Made by a program: the position numbers and the translations under genes. Below the pieces are notes generated by a model. That model saw only the letters and a list, made by a program, of their open reading frames with translations, made no database searches and was not told where the DNA came from. Positions 49,964-59,300 of a DNA stretch of 64,000 nt are shown one piece after another (the stretch's first letter is position 1; every line of letters starts with the position of its first letter). Source of the DNA: Prevotella lacticifex (GTDB taxonomy: Bacteria > Bacteroidota > Bacteroidia > Bacteroidales > Bacteroidaceae). The stretch is from positions 620,001 to 684,000 of the forward strand of contig NZ_BPTV01000001.1 in the NCBI RefSeq assembly GCF_019973375.1, in the 5' to 3' direction.

Positions 49964-50969
49964 CTGCAATGTCGTTAAGGTTAAGGCATTGTGAGCGGGT
50001 TATAGCCTTGTGCTCGTTGCTATGATATGTAGGACCAAGGAAGAGCATCTGCCCACTGGCACATGCGTCGAAGCCTGCCCCTGAAGGTTTTGTTAGTGGT
50101 GCAAAGCCGTTGTCCTTAATGATTATCTCCGGATAGCCCTTCTCAAAGGCTGCTCGCATAATGGCTTTCTCACCAGGAGAGATTGACGGTGAAACAAGCA
50201 CTGCGCCTTGCTGGCACAGCTTTAGTGCGGCATCAGTCTTTTCCTTTATCTGCTCTTCCGTCAGCCTTCTCGAGCATTGCACTTGCACGAGGAACGGCTT
50301 TCGGAGCAAGAACAGGTTGCCAATTGCCGAGAACGTCATTCCTTTCCATGCCATCGCCCTCTGTACGCGGAAGAACTCCGGGTGCTGTCTCTTCACCAGA
50401 AGGCGCCGGGGATTATCGGCTAAGTATCGCTTCCAGTTGTCAAGCTGCCCGGCGCGCAAGAGTATCTTGTCGTTATAGCCCGGGGCAAAGAGAATGCCGT
50501 GATCATCGTCATGCCGTCCTCGTCGTTGCGTTTGTCGTCGCAATGCGACGGCGTACTCGACGGGGCAGAGGGTGCGGAAGGCCTTGCGGCAGCCAGTCTT
50601 GAAGCCGTTAAGGATAGTCCCCAAATGCTTGTCAATGTGCTCCTTCACAAACAGGATACCGTGGAAGTGATCGGGCATAAGCTGAAAAGCAACAACGGAA
50701 ATATCGTCATTACGCTTCTCTATCTCATACCAGCAGGCGGTTATTGCCTGTCCCAGCGGCGAGGGCACAGTCCTTGGGACCTCCTCGTTGCCGAAGGGCT
50801 GGCGTGGATCGCCGACGACGGTGCCGAGGAGGGGCTGGCGTCCTTCGGTTGTCATCGTTATCATGTACATACGGCGCGACTGGTAGTCGTGGTCCTGCTT
50901 CCGCCGTGCCATTGACTGCTTCTTGGGTCCGGCGAGTTCTATGCGGCGTTGAAGTTGTTCTTGATTCAT
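49947..50969 (-). CDS. HUH (Y1) transposase-like protein fused to a SLOG/DprA-like domain
   Basis: A 340-residue protein. Residues ~30-215 are an IS200/REP-associated tyrosine nuclease: SVVAFQLMPDHFHGILFVKE holds the HUH pair H101/H103, and Y165 (APGYNDKILLRAG) or Y182 is the likely nucleophile. Residues ~250-340 (GAVLVSPSISPGEKAIMRAA, then GFDACASGQMLFLGPTYHS) look like a Rossmann-type SLOG/DprA-like domain. Transposase domains of this type nick and join single-stranded DNA at palindromic repeats. The gene has its own promoter and stands between two copies of the same starch-gene 3' end. It has no partner genes. Confidence 0.8.
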   Translation of the reverse strand: MNQEQLQRRIELAGPKKQSMARRKQDHDYQSRRMYMITMTTEGRQPLLGTVVGDPRQPFGNEEVPRTVPSPLGQAITACWYEIEKRNDDISVVAFQLMPDHFHGILFVKEHIDKHLGTILNGFKTGCRKAFRTLCPVEYAVALRRQTQRRGRHDDDHGILFAPGYNDKILLRAGQLDNWKRYLADNPRRLLVKRQHPEFFRVQRAMAWKGMTFSAIGNLFLLRKPFLVQVQCSRRLTEEQIKEKTDAALKLCQQGAVLVSPSISPGEKAIMRAAFEKGYPEIIIKDNGFAPLTKPSGAGFDACASGQMLFLGPTYHSNEHKAITRSQCLNLNDIAEKLCQ

Positions 50970-50990
50970 AGAATTAGGTACTTATAGTTG

Positions 50991-51021
50991 CAAAGATAGG
51001 TCAAAGTAACTGAAAAACAAA
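50991..51021 (-). promoter_or_regulatory. Promoter of the HUH transposase gene
   Basis: On the minus strand TTTG (51021-51018) and TATCTTTG (50998-50991) are 19 bp apart, with the start codon 21 bp further. Confidence 0.7.
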
Positions 51022-51055
51022 ACAGTGAACGGAAAAAATATTATCTTTACTGCAC

Positions 51056-51428
51056 CAACGACATGACCCTCGTTGACGATCCTAACAGCGACTACGATGG
51101 CCTCTATACTCTCGAGAGAAACTTCACCGCTGAGGCTTCTACCGACTTCGAGTTCAAGGTTGTCCAGGATCACGCTTGGGGCGTAGCTTACCCAGCTTCT
51201 AACGCTACTGGTAACATTCCTAATGCCGGCACATACAAGGTCGTCATCTCTTACGACCCGACAAGCCACGCTGTAGAGTTCCATGCAACAGCTAACGCTG
51301 ACGGTATCGACGCTGTGAAGACTGTAACTGTCAACACAGACAACCGCATCTTCAACCTCGCTGGCCAGCAGGTAACAAAGGCTTACAAGGGCGTTGTTGT
51401 TAAGAACGGCAAGACGTATATCCAGTAA
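51056..51428 (+). pseudogene. 5'-truncated copy of the secreted starch-binding-like gene
   Basis: The copy encodes the last ~124 residues of the protein at 48478-49347 in an open frame to the TAA at 51426-51428, ending NGKTYIQ instead of NGKKYIQ. It lacks the signal peptide and first module. The nearest ATG (51063) has no promoter or signal sequence, so it is probably not expressed. The few silent differences suggest a recent event. Confidence 0.85.
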
Positions 51429-51494
51429 TCATCATTCTTGCAATAAGAATAAGATTTAAGTGTTGGGAGGTCTCCTCGTGAGGCCTCCCTTTTC
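51056..51494 (+). repeat. 439-bp direct duplication of 48975-49413
   Basis: The segment matches 48975-49413 base for base apart from a few substitutions and without gaps (offset 2081). It includes the terminator hairpin. The left junction falls inside the coding sequence, next to the HUH transposase gene. Confidence 0.95.
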
Positions 51495-51719
51495 TATGTC
51501 TTGGCGCAGCAGTCTTGCGGTCTCCTTTATCCCAAGACACTATGACTCGGCTGATGTTTTTTGCCCGTCGCTGTGGCTCATCGAGTCGGCGAAGAACATC
51601 TTTGGCGCGGGCATCGTCTATTTTATTCCGTTTTCTTTACTCCATTCTGGCTTTGCGGAATATATTGTTTTTGGTGAGGATGATCGATGCTCTCTACGCA
51701 TGCATACTTCCTCTTTGCT
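51495..51719. other. Gene-free stretch after the duplication
   Basis: No clear gene. On the minus strand short open stretches separated by stops (for example 51497-51625) have a coding-like look and may be a decayed remnant; I cannot name it. Confidence 0.35.
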
Positions 51720-52493
51720 CTATTTTTTTATAAATCCACGTACTACGAACCACGCGTGCATGGCTACGGTCGTTATCAGACCATAATGGTGGCGCATAAC
51801 GTCGAAACGCTCTTTCAGCGAGTCGCGGTGGTTCTGCGTCGTATCCCCACCATCGAGGAAATCTGCAACGACGGCATGTACACGGCGGTTGGGCAGACGG
51901 CGTCGTTTGCCCTCCTTCAGGACCTTTATGCACCAGTCGACATCGGCCGAATGACGGTAGCGGGTGTCGTAGGGTATATCTTTGGCAATGTCGCGTAGGG
52001 CATAGAAAGCCTGGTGACAAACCAACATGCCATGACGGAATGACCGCCACGTGAGGCGCTCCGGTGGTGCGAGACGGCGGTGGCGGATGAAGTTGTGATT
52101 GGCATCGACGATGTCGGTATCGCCATAGATGACCGCCGGCAGCTTCTCGCCGTCGCCGACGCTGGCACATACCTCGTCGAGGGTATTGCCGGATGCCAAT
52201 GTGTCGCCGGCATTGAGAAAGAGTACATAGTCGCCGGTGGCACGCTCGAGGCCTTTGTTCATGGCGTAGTAGATGCCCTTGTCGGGTTCCGACAGTATCT
52301 TCACCTCGTGGCCGTTCTCTGTGCTGTCGTCGTGGCGTTTGTATTCCTCGACAATCTGTAGGGTGTCGTCGGTCGAGGCCCCGTCGATTATCCAGTGCTC
52401 GACGTCGTTGTGGGCTTGTCGGAAAACGGAATCGAGGGTCGGCCGCACCACTGCCGCCGCGTTGTATGTTATCGTTATTATTGTTATCTTCAT
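51720..52493 (-). CDS. Family 2 glycosyltransferase
   Basis: A 257-residue GT-A type glycosyltransferase: MKITIITITYNAAAVVRPTL, DVEHWIIDGASTDDT, LSEPDKGIYYAMNKGLERATG, DYVLFLNAGDTL. These give the nucleotide-sugar site (D of DGASTDDT) and a D-x-D-like LNAGD. HSADVDWCIKVLKEG fits the acceptor side of WcaA/colanic-acid-type enzymes. It would add a sugar during surface polysaccharide or glycoprotein assembly at the inner face of the membrane. It lies directly downstream of a family 4 glycosyltransferase gene on the same strand. Donor and acceptor are unknown. Confidence 0.9.
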   Translation of the reverse strand: MKITIITITYNAAAVVRPTLDSVFRQAHNDVEHWIIDGASTDDTLQIVEEYKRHDDSTENGHEVKILSEPDKGIYYAMNKGLERATGDYVLFLNAGDTLASGNTLDEVCASVGDGEKLPAVIYGDTDIVDANHNFIRHRRLAPPERLTWRSFRHGMLVCHQAFYALRDIAKDIPYDTRYRHSADVDWCIKVLKEGKRRRLPNRRVHAVVADFLDGGDTTQNHRDSLKERFDVMRHHYGLITTVAMHAWFVVRGFIKK

Positions 52494-52510
52494 ATTGTAG
52501 AGTTGTCGGT

Positions 52511-53785
52511 TTATATGTTATAACCCCTTTGAGCCAGGGCGTCGCTGTAGACATCGATGTACTTCATTGCCACAGCGTGCTCGGAATAGCAGCGCTGCAC
52601 CTTGCTGACGGCATTGGCCGACAGCTCGCTCTTGCGGCTTGCGTCGATGGCCCAGTCGATGCCTTTGGCGAGGTCGTCGGTGTCGCGTTCCTTAGCCACG
52701 TACCCGGTCTTTCCGTGGTCTATCATCTCCGGAATTCCTCCTACGTTGAATCCCACGCAGGGCACACCACAGGCCATGGCCTCCATAATGGTGTTCGGGA
52801 GGTTGTCCTCGAGCGACGGAAGCACAAAGACATCAGCACTGTTGTATACGTCGGCGATGGCCCTCTCGTCGGCGATGTAGCCCAAGGGGTAGGCGGTGAA
52901 GTTGAGCTTGCCGGCAATCTCCTCACCGTGCCCTCCGAGGATGGCCACGACTGTTGTCGCCGTTGCCGACGGGTCGTTGGCCGCCATCTTGTCGAGAGCC
53001 TCAATGAAGTATTTCATGCCTTTGCGCTCGTCGGTGACTTTCTGCGATACGAAGAGAATCACGCGCTTGTCGACTGGCAGGCCGAGCCGCTTGCGAGCCT
53101 CCTCCTTGCTTGCAGGGCAGAAGACGTGCGTGTTGATAGGGTTCGGAATGGCTGTGACGGTCTGGTGACGGAAGAGACCGCTGGCAGCAGCCTGCCTCTG
53201 CAGCCATTTGCTGCAAGCCACGAAGTGGATGGTGTGGCCGCTGATGGTCTTGTGCTTCTTCCGCCATACCTTCGATGAGAGGTCACGGTTGCTGCCTCCA
53301 CCGGGTAGCAGCTGACAGTCGTGGCACGATGCCATGTAGCGCTTGCATCCGCGGGCGTAGTGGCATATTGCCGTAGCGGGCCATAGGTCGTGCATCGTCC
53401 ATACTACTGGCTTGCCGCTGTCAAGAATCTTTCTGATTCCCCTCAGCGACAGCATTCCCTGGTTTATCCATTCGAGGTGGATGACGTCGGCCTCCTTGAA
53501 GTAGCGGCTGTGGGTGACATCGACACCGGCGTTGGCGATGTCGATCTCGAAGAGATGCTTGCGCTTGAGGTGGAGGTGTAGGAATATGCACAGTCGTTCC
53601 CAAAGGAATGCCCACTGGGCTTTCCACGGATGACCTACCGGCGATACCGTTATCTCGTCGGTCTCCTTGTCGCGCACGAGCATGCGCGCTTTCACGCCGT
53701 TGTTGTTCAGGGCGTTCATCAGGCGGTTGGAGGCTACAGCGGCACCGCCTGTCTTCTCTGAGGTGTTGATGATAAGTACTCTCAT
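52511..53785 (-). CDS. Family 4 glycosyltransferase
   Basis: A 424-residue GT-B enzyme. The start is ATG 53785 (MRVLIINTSEKTGGAAVASN), supported by a promoter at 53839-53808; the frame is open further up. The N-domain holds VIHLEWINQGMLSL and VVWTMHDLWPATAICHY. The C-domain has the donor-binding block DVFVLPSLEDNLPNTIMEAM and ACGVPCVGFNVGGIPEMI with the E-x7-E motif. ARGCKRYMASCHDCQLLPGGG is a Cys-rich insertion that is common in Bacteroidetes members of this group. It is transcribed with the family 2 enzyme (17-bp gap), suggesting a joint role in glycan synthesis. Confidence 0.9.
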   Translation of the reverse strand: MRVLIINTSEKTGGAAVASNRLMNALNNNGVKARMLVRDKETDEITVSPVGHPWKAQWAFLWERLCIFLHLHLKRKHLFEIDIANAGVDVTHSRYFKEADVIHLEWINQGMLSLRGIRKILDSGKPVVWTMHDLWPATAICHYARGCKRYMASCHDCQLLPGGGSNRDLSSKVWRKKHKTISGHTIHFVACSKWLQRQAAASGLFRHQTVTAIPNPINTHVFCPASKEEARKRLGLPVDKRVILFVSQKVTDERKGMKYFIEALDKMAANDPSATATTVVAILGGHGEEIAGKLNFTAYPLGYIADERAIADVYNSADVFVLPSLEDNLPNTIMEAMACGVPCVGFNVGGIPEMIDHGKTGYVAKERDTDDLAKGIDWAIDASRKSELSANAVSKVQRCYSEHAVAMKYIDVYSDALAQRGYNI

Positions 53786-53807
53786 AGTCCTGTGCTTATA
53801 ACTAATA

Positions 53808-53839
53808 CAAAGGTAATGCAAAATGATTCATCTGACAAG
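53808..53839 (-). promoter_or_regulatory. Promoter of the glycosyltransferase pair
   Basis: On the minus strand CTTG (53839-53836) and TACCTTTG (53815-53808) are 20 bp apart. Confidence 0.65.
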
Positions 53840-53939
53840 AAAATTGAGAAAATAATCATTGTGTACGTGCACATTTGGTTAAAAGACCTTGATTTGGGTC
53901 AATAAAGTATGAAATAGTTATAAAAAATCGGTTAAAGTT

Positions 53940-53970
53940 ATTGTCCGACGAGAAATTAGTAGTACCTTTG
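53940..53970 (+). promoter_or_regulatory. Promoter of the 53976-54175 small RNA unit
   Basis: ATTG/TTG (53940-53943) and TACCTTTG (53963-53970) are 19 bp apart. It is divergent from the glycosyltransferase promoter. Confidence 0.7.
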
Positions 53971-54069
53971 CATCGTCAAAAGGTTAATAGATTGTTTAGG
54001 TTAGTAGTAATAGATTTAGGTTTTTAGTTATTTTATTTTAAGGTAGAAGTTTAACAGATTCGTATAAGG

Positions 54070-54123
54070 ATGACAACCGAGGTCGTGAGACTGAAGTTCG
54101 ATTTGAAAAGGATTTTTAGTTAA
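54070..54123 (+). CDS. Possible 17-residue small protein in the small transcript
   Basis: ATG at 54070 is preceded by AAGG and the frame ends with TAA at 54121. The product MTTEVVRLKFDLKRIFS is basic and amphipathic. It could be a small protein or a leader peptide; conservation would be needed to accept it. No homologue is known to me. Confidence 0.35.
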   Translation: MTTEVVRLKFDLKRIFS

Positions 54124-54133
54124 ACATAGGCTT

Positions 54134-54175
54134 AAACGCTGGGGCTCGTGAGAGTTTCAGCGTTTTCTATTTCTA
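54134..54175 (+). terminator. Terminator of the small transcript with a GNRA tetraloop
   Basis: A 14-bp stem (54134-54147 with 54152-54165) without mismatches, including three consecutive G-U pairs, closes a GTGA loop. A T-rich tail (TCTATTTCTA) follows. Confidence 0.85.
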
Positions 54176-54195
54176 TAGCTATTGCACTTCCTTAT

Positions 54196-54300
54196 ACAAT
54201 ACGAACTGAGACGGTCGGCGCGGGCTTTTGTCGCTGTATTGTTACTTTCTTGTGCGCCTTAGACGATACTAACTGAGGTGGTTGGTGCGGGCTTTTGTCG
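54196..54300 (+). repeat. Two 38-bp direct repeats, 67 bp apart
   Basis: 54196-54233 and 54263-54300 share 31 of 38 positions, including the identical ends GCGGGCTTTTGTCG. Function unknown. Confidence 0.75.
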
Positions 54301-54365
54301 TCGGCGGTTCATCGCCACCGACGGTGTACGGCCTTCGTCGCTTCCTCGTCGTAATATTTACCGGT

Positions 54366-54887
54366 TTATTTGCGGATTATCATCGCCACAGCATAAGCGG
54401 AGATACCTTCCTCGCGGCCGGTGAATCCAAGGTGCTCGGTGGTTGTTGCCTTTATGGATACAGCATCAGCGTCGCAGCCCATCACTTTGGCCAGACACTC
54501 CTGCATTGCGGGGATGTGAGGGTTTAGTTTCGGGTGCTCGGCACATACCGTGGCGTCGATATTGCCCACCATATAGCCCTTTGTGGCAATGAGGTCGACG
54601 ACCTTACGGAGGATAATCTTCGAGTCCATGTTGAGGGTAGCGTCCGAGGTGTCGGGAAAGTGATAGCCAATGTCGCGCATGTTGGCGGCTCCGAGCAGAG
54701 CGTCGCTGATGGCATGGATGAGAACGTCGGCGTCGCTGTGGCCGAGGAGTCCGCGGTCGTTGTCGATTTTTATTCCTCCGAGGATGAGGTCTCGGCCCTC
54801 TACGAGCTTATGTACGTCGTATCCCATCCCTACGCGGAATGGCAGTAGCGGGCTGTTGCTACTATTGTTGTCAGTGTTGTTTTCCAT
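54366..54887 (-). CDS. ispF: 2-C-methyl-D-erythritol 2,4-cyclodiphosphate synthase
   Basis: A 173-residue enzyme of the MEP pathway of isoprenoid synthesis. Motifs: RVGMGYDVHKLVEGRDLILGG with the metal-binding D-x-H, GLLGHSDADVLIHAISDALLGA with the third metal His, DIGYHFPDT, and IKATTTEHLGFTGREEGISAYAV. The start is taken as ATG 54887 (MENNTDNN); a longer frame reaches 54932. The short Asn/Ser-rich N-terminal extension (~15 residues) is not part of the domain. It lies downstream of porU-porV on the same strand, separated by a strong inverted repeat. Confidence 0.96.
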   Translation of the reverse strand: MENNTDNNSSNSPLLPFRVGMGYDVHKLVEGRDLILGGIKIDNDRGLLGHSDADVLIHAISDALLGAANMRDIGYHFPDTSDATLNMDSKIILRKVVDLIATKGYMVGNIDATVCAEHPKLNPHIPAMQECLAKVMGCDADAVSIKATTTEHLGFTGREEGISAYAVAMIIRK

Positions 54888-54992
54888 TGTTATGTGTGTT
54901 GAATATTGTTTAGTGTGGTTGTTGACCGCCAAAGATTATAAAATCAGGGTGTTTGCCCGTTGGCATCACGGCGATTTTAAACGAAGAAAACG

Positions 54993-55040
54993 CTTGCAAG
55001 ACAACAGCGCAGCTTATGTACGGTGCTGTTGTCTTGCAAG
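54993..55040 (-). terminator. Perfect 16-bp inverted repeat between porV and ispF
   Basis: CTTGCAAGACAACAGC (54993-55008) and its complement (55025-55040) are separated by 16 bases. On the minus strand GTTTTCTTC follows, so it may end the porU-porV transcript. The T-run is modest. Confidence 0.6.
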
Positions 55041-55071
55041 TATAGGATTTATTCCTTAATGACTTTAGCCA

Positions 55072-56253
55072 TTATCTTCTATGGAACAAATCCTTGATTC
55101 CGTCCATATCGAACGAAAGTGTGAAACGCAGTGTCTGGTCGAGAGGATTGCTCTTGGCTGTGGCAATGACGTATCCTGCATCGAGGGAGAATACATTCAT
55201 CTTGAATCCAGCTCCGACAGTGAAGTATTTGCGGTTACCTTTGTTCTCACTCTCGTGGTGGTAGCCGGCCCTGACGCTGAACCGGTCGTTGTAGGTGTAC
55301 TCACCACCGACACTCCACCGCACTTCCTGCAGCTCCTCCTTGAATCCGCCGGGGGCATCGCCGAAACTCTTGAAGATTCCGGCAATACTCGACACGTCGT
55401 AGTAGTCTTTCTGGACGCGATCCTGGTAAGCCTCTGTCGACTCGCCGTCCTCTTGTTGTGGATATGTAGGAACGAGGAGTTTGTTGGCATCGGCTGAGAT
55501 GCTGAACTTGTTGTATTCGTCGATAGGTACCATCAGCGAGGCTCCAAGACGCATGTTCGTCGGTATGAACTCACTGCGGTCGTCGGTGCCCATAGTGATT
55601 TTTGAACCTATATTTGAGATGTTCAGACCGAGTCCCAACTGGCATTCGCGACTTCCGATGTTGATGTAGTTCTGATAGTAGGCTGCGATATCGGCAGCGA
55701 AGGCAGACCCCGGTTTCGAATCCTCGGTGTAATCGTATTTCAGATCGGAGTATATCCATCTCACTGCAGCCGCTATTGAGAATGTCTCACTGAGCATCAG
55801 CGAGTAGGCCACATCGACCGACATCTCATAAGGGTTGACGGTCAGGTCGTAGTTGCCGCTCTGCGACGAGGAGGCCTGCACTTCTCCTAAGGAGAAATAG
55901 CGCAGCGAGGCACTCACGGCACTATAGTCGCCGATGCGGTAGTAACCTGCAAGATAGGCGAGGTCGATGTCGTTGACGAGTTGCCGGAGCCACGGTGTGT
56001 AGTTGAGTGCTACACCGGCCCTACTGATGGTGAACGGGTATTTGGCCGGATTCCAGTACTGTGAGTTGACATCAGGGTCGGTAGCGGCTCCGGTGTCACC
56101 CATTCCTCCTGCCCGTGCGTCCGGCGCGATGGTCTGCGAGGTCACCTCCGTCTTCTCCGGGTTGAACATGTCGCGCTTCTCCTGTGCCTGCGCTGTCAGT
56201 GCTCCCATGGCAAGAACGGAGAATGCGCATATTCTGATGTGGTCTATTTTCAT
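55072..56253 (-). CDS. porV: Type IX secretion system outer membrane protein PorV
   Basis: A 393-residue FadL-like beta-barrel with signal peptide ending near LTAQAQ. It begins EVTSQTIAPDARAGGMGDTG, then ATDPDVNSQYWNPAKYPF, the PorV (LptO) signature, and ends TLRFTLSFDMDGIKDLFHRR. PorV carries folded cargo from the translocon to the sortase PorU at the cell surface. It lies 51 bp downstream of porU on the same strand. Length is as in P. gingivalis PorV (~390). Confidence 0.95.
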   Translation of the reverse strand: MKIDHIRICAFSVLAMGALTAQAQEKRDMFNPEKTEVTSQTIAPDARAGGMGDTGAATDPDVNSQYWNPAKYPFTISRAGVALNYTPWLRQLVNDIDLAYLAGYYRIGDYSAVSASLRYFSLGEVQASSSQSGNYDLTVNPYEMSVDVAYSLMLSETFSIAAAVRWIYSDLKYDYTEDSKPGSAFAADIAAYYQNYINIGSRECQLGLGLNISNIGSKITMGTDDRSEFIPTNMRLGASLMVPIDEYNKFSISADANKLLVPTYPQQEDGESTEAYQDRVQKDYYDVSSIAGIFKSFGDAPGGFKEELQEVRWSVGGEYTYNDRFSVRAGYHHESENKGNRKYFTVGAGFKMNVFSLDAGYVIATAKSNPLDQTLRFTLSFDMDGIKDLFHRR

Positions 56254-56304
56254 TTGTCGTTTCCTATTGTTTCGAATCGTTATCCTTACTAACGCTGTCG
56301 GTTC

Positions 56305-59300
56305 TTAATTATTGTTCAATATAATCAGTTTCTTGGCCTTCGACACTCTCTTGCTGCCGCCGGAACTGAGGCGCACGCGGTAGAGGTAGACACCGGTAGG
56401 CAGCCGTCCTCCGCTCTGTGTGGTGAGATTCCAGTCGACGGTGAAGGTGTTACCGGTCGATACTCCGCTTGAGGCGTTCTGCCACAGCAGACGGCCGCTC
56501 ATGTCGAAGACATCGATGATGACGTCAACGTTAGAGCCCGCAAAGTTGTGCTGGACGATGAATGTCGTCGACGTTGTGGCGGGATTGTTCGTTACGTTGA
56601 TATTACTGATCTGTGGGCTCAGCCCCTTCACGACGTTGAAGTCGAGTCTCGCTGTGTTGCAGTTGTTAAGTATGTCCCACACCCTGAAGAGCAGCTGGTG
56701 CCTTCCTTCGCTCAGCTCGGGGATGTTGTAGAACGTGGATCCCTTGGTGTAGCTGCCGAAGTCGAACGAGAAGTTGTCGTTGAGGTCGTAAGTCTTCGTC
56801 ATGTCGCCGTCGATAATGAGTTCCATATTGTGGCCGATGCCCGTTCCGGCGGCGTTGATGCCGTTCTTGTCGCTGACGTTTGCCACAAAGTAGGGGGTGG
56901 TATTAACGTTGTCGCCGTTGACGAACGACGGACTGTTGAGATAACAGTATATCGACGGACCGATGGAGTCGTTGGCTATAGTGTCGGAGCCATTGACGAG
57001 AAACTGCTCCGTGTAGCCGTTGGCGATGGCCGTATGGCTGTTGTTGACGGCATAGAGGTTCATCAGCCCCGTACCGTCGGAGTAGTTGATATCGCGTGGA
57101 ACGGCGAAGAGGAGGCTGAATTTTCCGTCGCGGATGCTGTCATTGCCGTTGTAGATATTCTTTGTGCGGTCGTAGAATTTGAATGCCGACTCCGTGTCCT
57201 CTTTGCTGTTCAGACGGCAGGTGATGAGCTCGCGGGTGTCGCGTACGGTGATGGCTAACAGACCGTTGAAGCTGTTGTCGGTCTGACCGCCTTTCTCGAT
57301 GTGTCCGCTGACCTTACAGACAGATCCAGCGCGGAGCACGGCGAGCGTCTCGCCCGTGGTACTTGTGCCGTTGATGGAGTCGATGACAACTGTCTGCGTT
57401 GGCAGGTTCAGCGACATGGCCGGGTCGCCGAGCAGCGAGTATTGGAGCTTGTTCTGGCTGAGGTCCTCGCGCCCGGTAATCATCTGGTTCTTCGTCAGGC
57501 GCTGAGCCTCACCGAGGGTTATCGGCTTTCCGTCCTTCAAGCTCAGCACATACTTCATGAATGCGATGTTGAGAGGAGTGTTGTCCTGGGCAAACACGGT
57601 CCGTGTGGTGCCGAAGAAGGCCACGGAACCACCGTTGCTGTTGAGCATTGCGGTCTCGCCGATATTCTCCACGGTACCGTCGAAGGGCATGATATCGCAG
57701 CTCGCCGTCACCCACAACGGAAGATTCGTGTTCGTAAATGATGCAAAATCCTTCAGCCGCAGTACGGCCTCGTGCGAAATCTGCGTCTCCGATCCATGAC
57801 CGGCATAGTCGATGATCAGTGCTCCGGCAGCCTGCTGTTTCTTTATTATCTCCGACGCGTCGGGGTAGGAATTTCCCGTTGAGGTGGACACTCGCTTGTA
57901 GGCGTCCCACATGACCTTCTTGATGACGTAGCCGGGATACAGTGCCGATGTCTGGTCGGCGGCACGGTTGGCGTCTGTCATGTGCAGATTGTTGTTTCCG
58001 TCGTCGCCAAGGAACATTATCGTGTTCTGCCATCCGCCGGCGTTGCTGTTGTTCTCGTAGTTGATGACCTTGTCGACGAGCACCTTAGCGTCGGTAGCGG
58101 TGGTTACGGGGAATCTTCCCACACCCATATCCTCCTTGTCGGTGCGGGTTATCGACGTGTTGCTGCCACCCTCACCGTCGTCGAGGAGTGTGAACCATCC
58201 ATCGTCGACATAGCAGTAGACGAGGCTGTAGGAGTTCTCGCTCTCGTAGCAGAGGAGGTAGTCATCGGGGTTGAGGCCCCGTGTGTCGGTAGTGAGCATG
58301 CGGTTGTCCCACAAACAGTCGCCGAAGAGCAGTAGGTGCTTGGGCAGCTCCTTGTCGTCGGTGGCGCGGTCGTACATCATCTTCAGGTAGCGGCGGTAGG
58401 CTCCGGCGTCGGGTGTGCCACTCGAGAACTCGTTGTACAGCTCATCGGCTGGAACTATCCTCACCGTCATCGAGTCGTGCTGCTCGTGGTAGGCAGCTAA
58501 GCGCTGTGCCTGGGCGAGGAGCTTCTGACTCGTGGGGATGATGATTATCATGTCGGCGTTGGCGTCGGCATGGTGGTCCTGATTGGTTATTCCGTAGACA
58601 TATTCGGGCGTGGCGAACGCGGTTGTCGTGAGCGATGGCACCGGCCGCGGCTGGTCGTAGGTCATGCAGATGTAGTCGAGGCGCAGTGGCCCGCCACTGT
58701 TGCAGGCGATGGTTATGCTGTCGGTGGCACATACGCTGTCAATATTCTGCGTCAGACTCCTCTCGTTGCCACGGTCGTACTGTCCCGGCAATATCGACTG
58801 TAGGGATCCGCTCTTGCCGTTGATGGTCACCGTGAAGTACGATCTTGTGCCGGCAGTGACGTTCATTGCCGCCACAGCTTTCTTTGCTCCGGCTGGACTT
58901 GCGAAGGTGTAGGTGCGCGACGATCCGGCCTCAATGGGGTCGTTCTCGAACAGTTTGCGTCCTCCCTGATACCAGGCATAGTTGTCGACCTCGTGGATGG
59001 CGTGATAGTCGTTGTCGTGGACGTACTCGTCGCTCATGAACGTTGCGCTGTCGACGGTGAGGGCCTCGCCGTCGATATCGCTTAGAAAGTAATAACCGTA
59101 TGACGAATACGGATTCTGTGTGCGCACCGTTGCCGTCGCCGAAGCCCAGCTTACGGGTCCGCGACCATAGAACAGCCGTCGGCCGCCGACGGTGCATGTG
59201 GCCACCTCGGGCACGTCGTCGTACTTCTTCAGGTCGTCGCCGTTGAGGGTCTCGTTCTCCAAGTGCCCGCCGTAGCCGAAGATTCGTACCTTCGACGGGT

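Larger units (their letters stand above)
53976..54175 (+). ncRNA. Small transcript of ~190-200 nt, non-coding or encoding a 17-residue peptide
   Basis: The unit has a good promoter at its start and a strong terminator at its end, and no ORF in the usual size range. Its first ~85 bases are AU-rich with a repeated TTAG/TAGT pattern. The second half is less AU-rich and holds a 17-codon ORF (54070-54123). I do not recognise an RNA family. The 580-bp gap between the glycosyltransferase gene and ispF holds this unit and a 38-bp repeat pair, and otherwise nothing that I can see. Confidence 0.6.

Noticed and set aside
51063..51428. Functional 121-residue gene in the duplicated segment
   Set aside because: It lacks the signal peptide and first module of its parent and has no promoter; better read as a truncated copy.
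54282..54527. Plus-strand ORF of 81 codons next to ispF
   Set aside because: Overlaps the 3' end of ispF on the other strand and shows no coding features.
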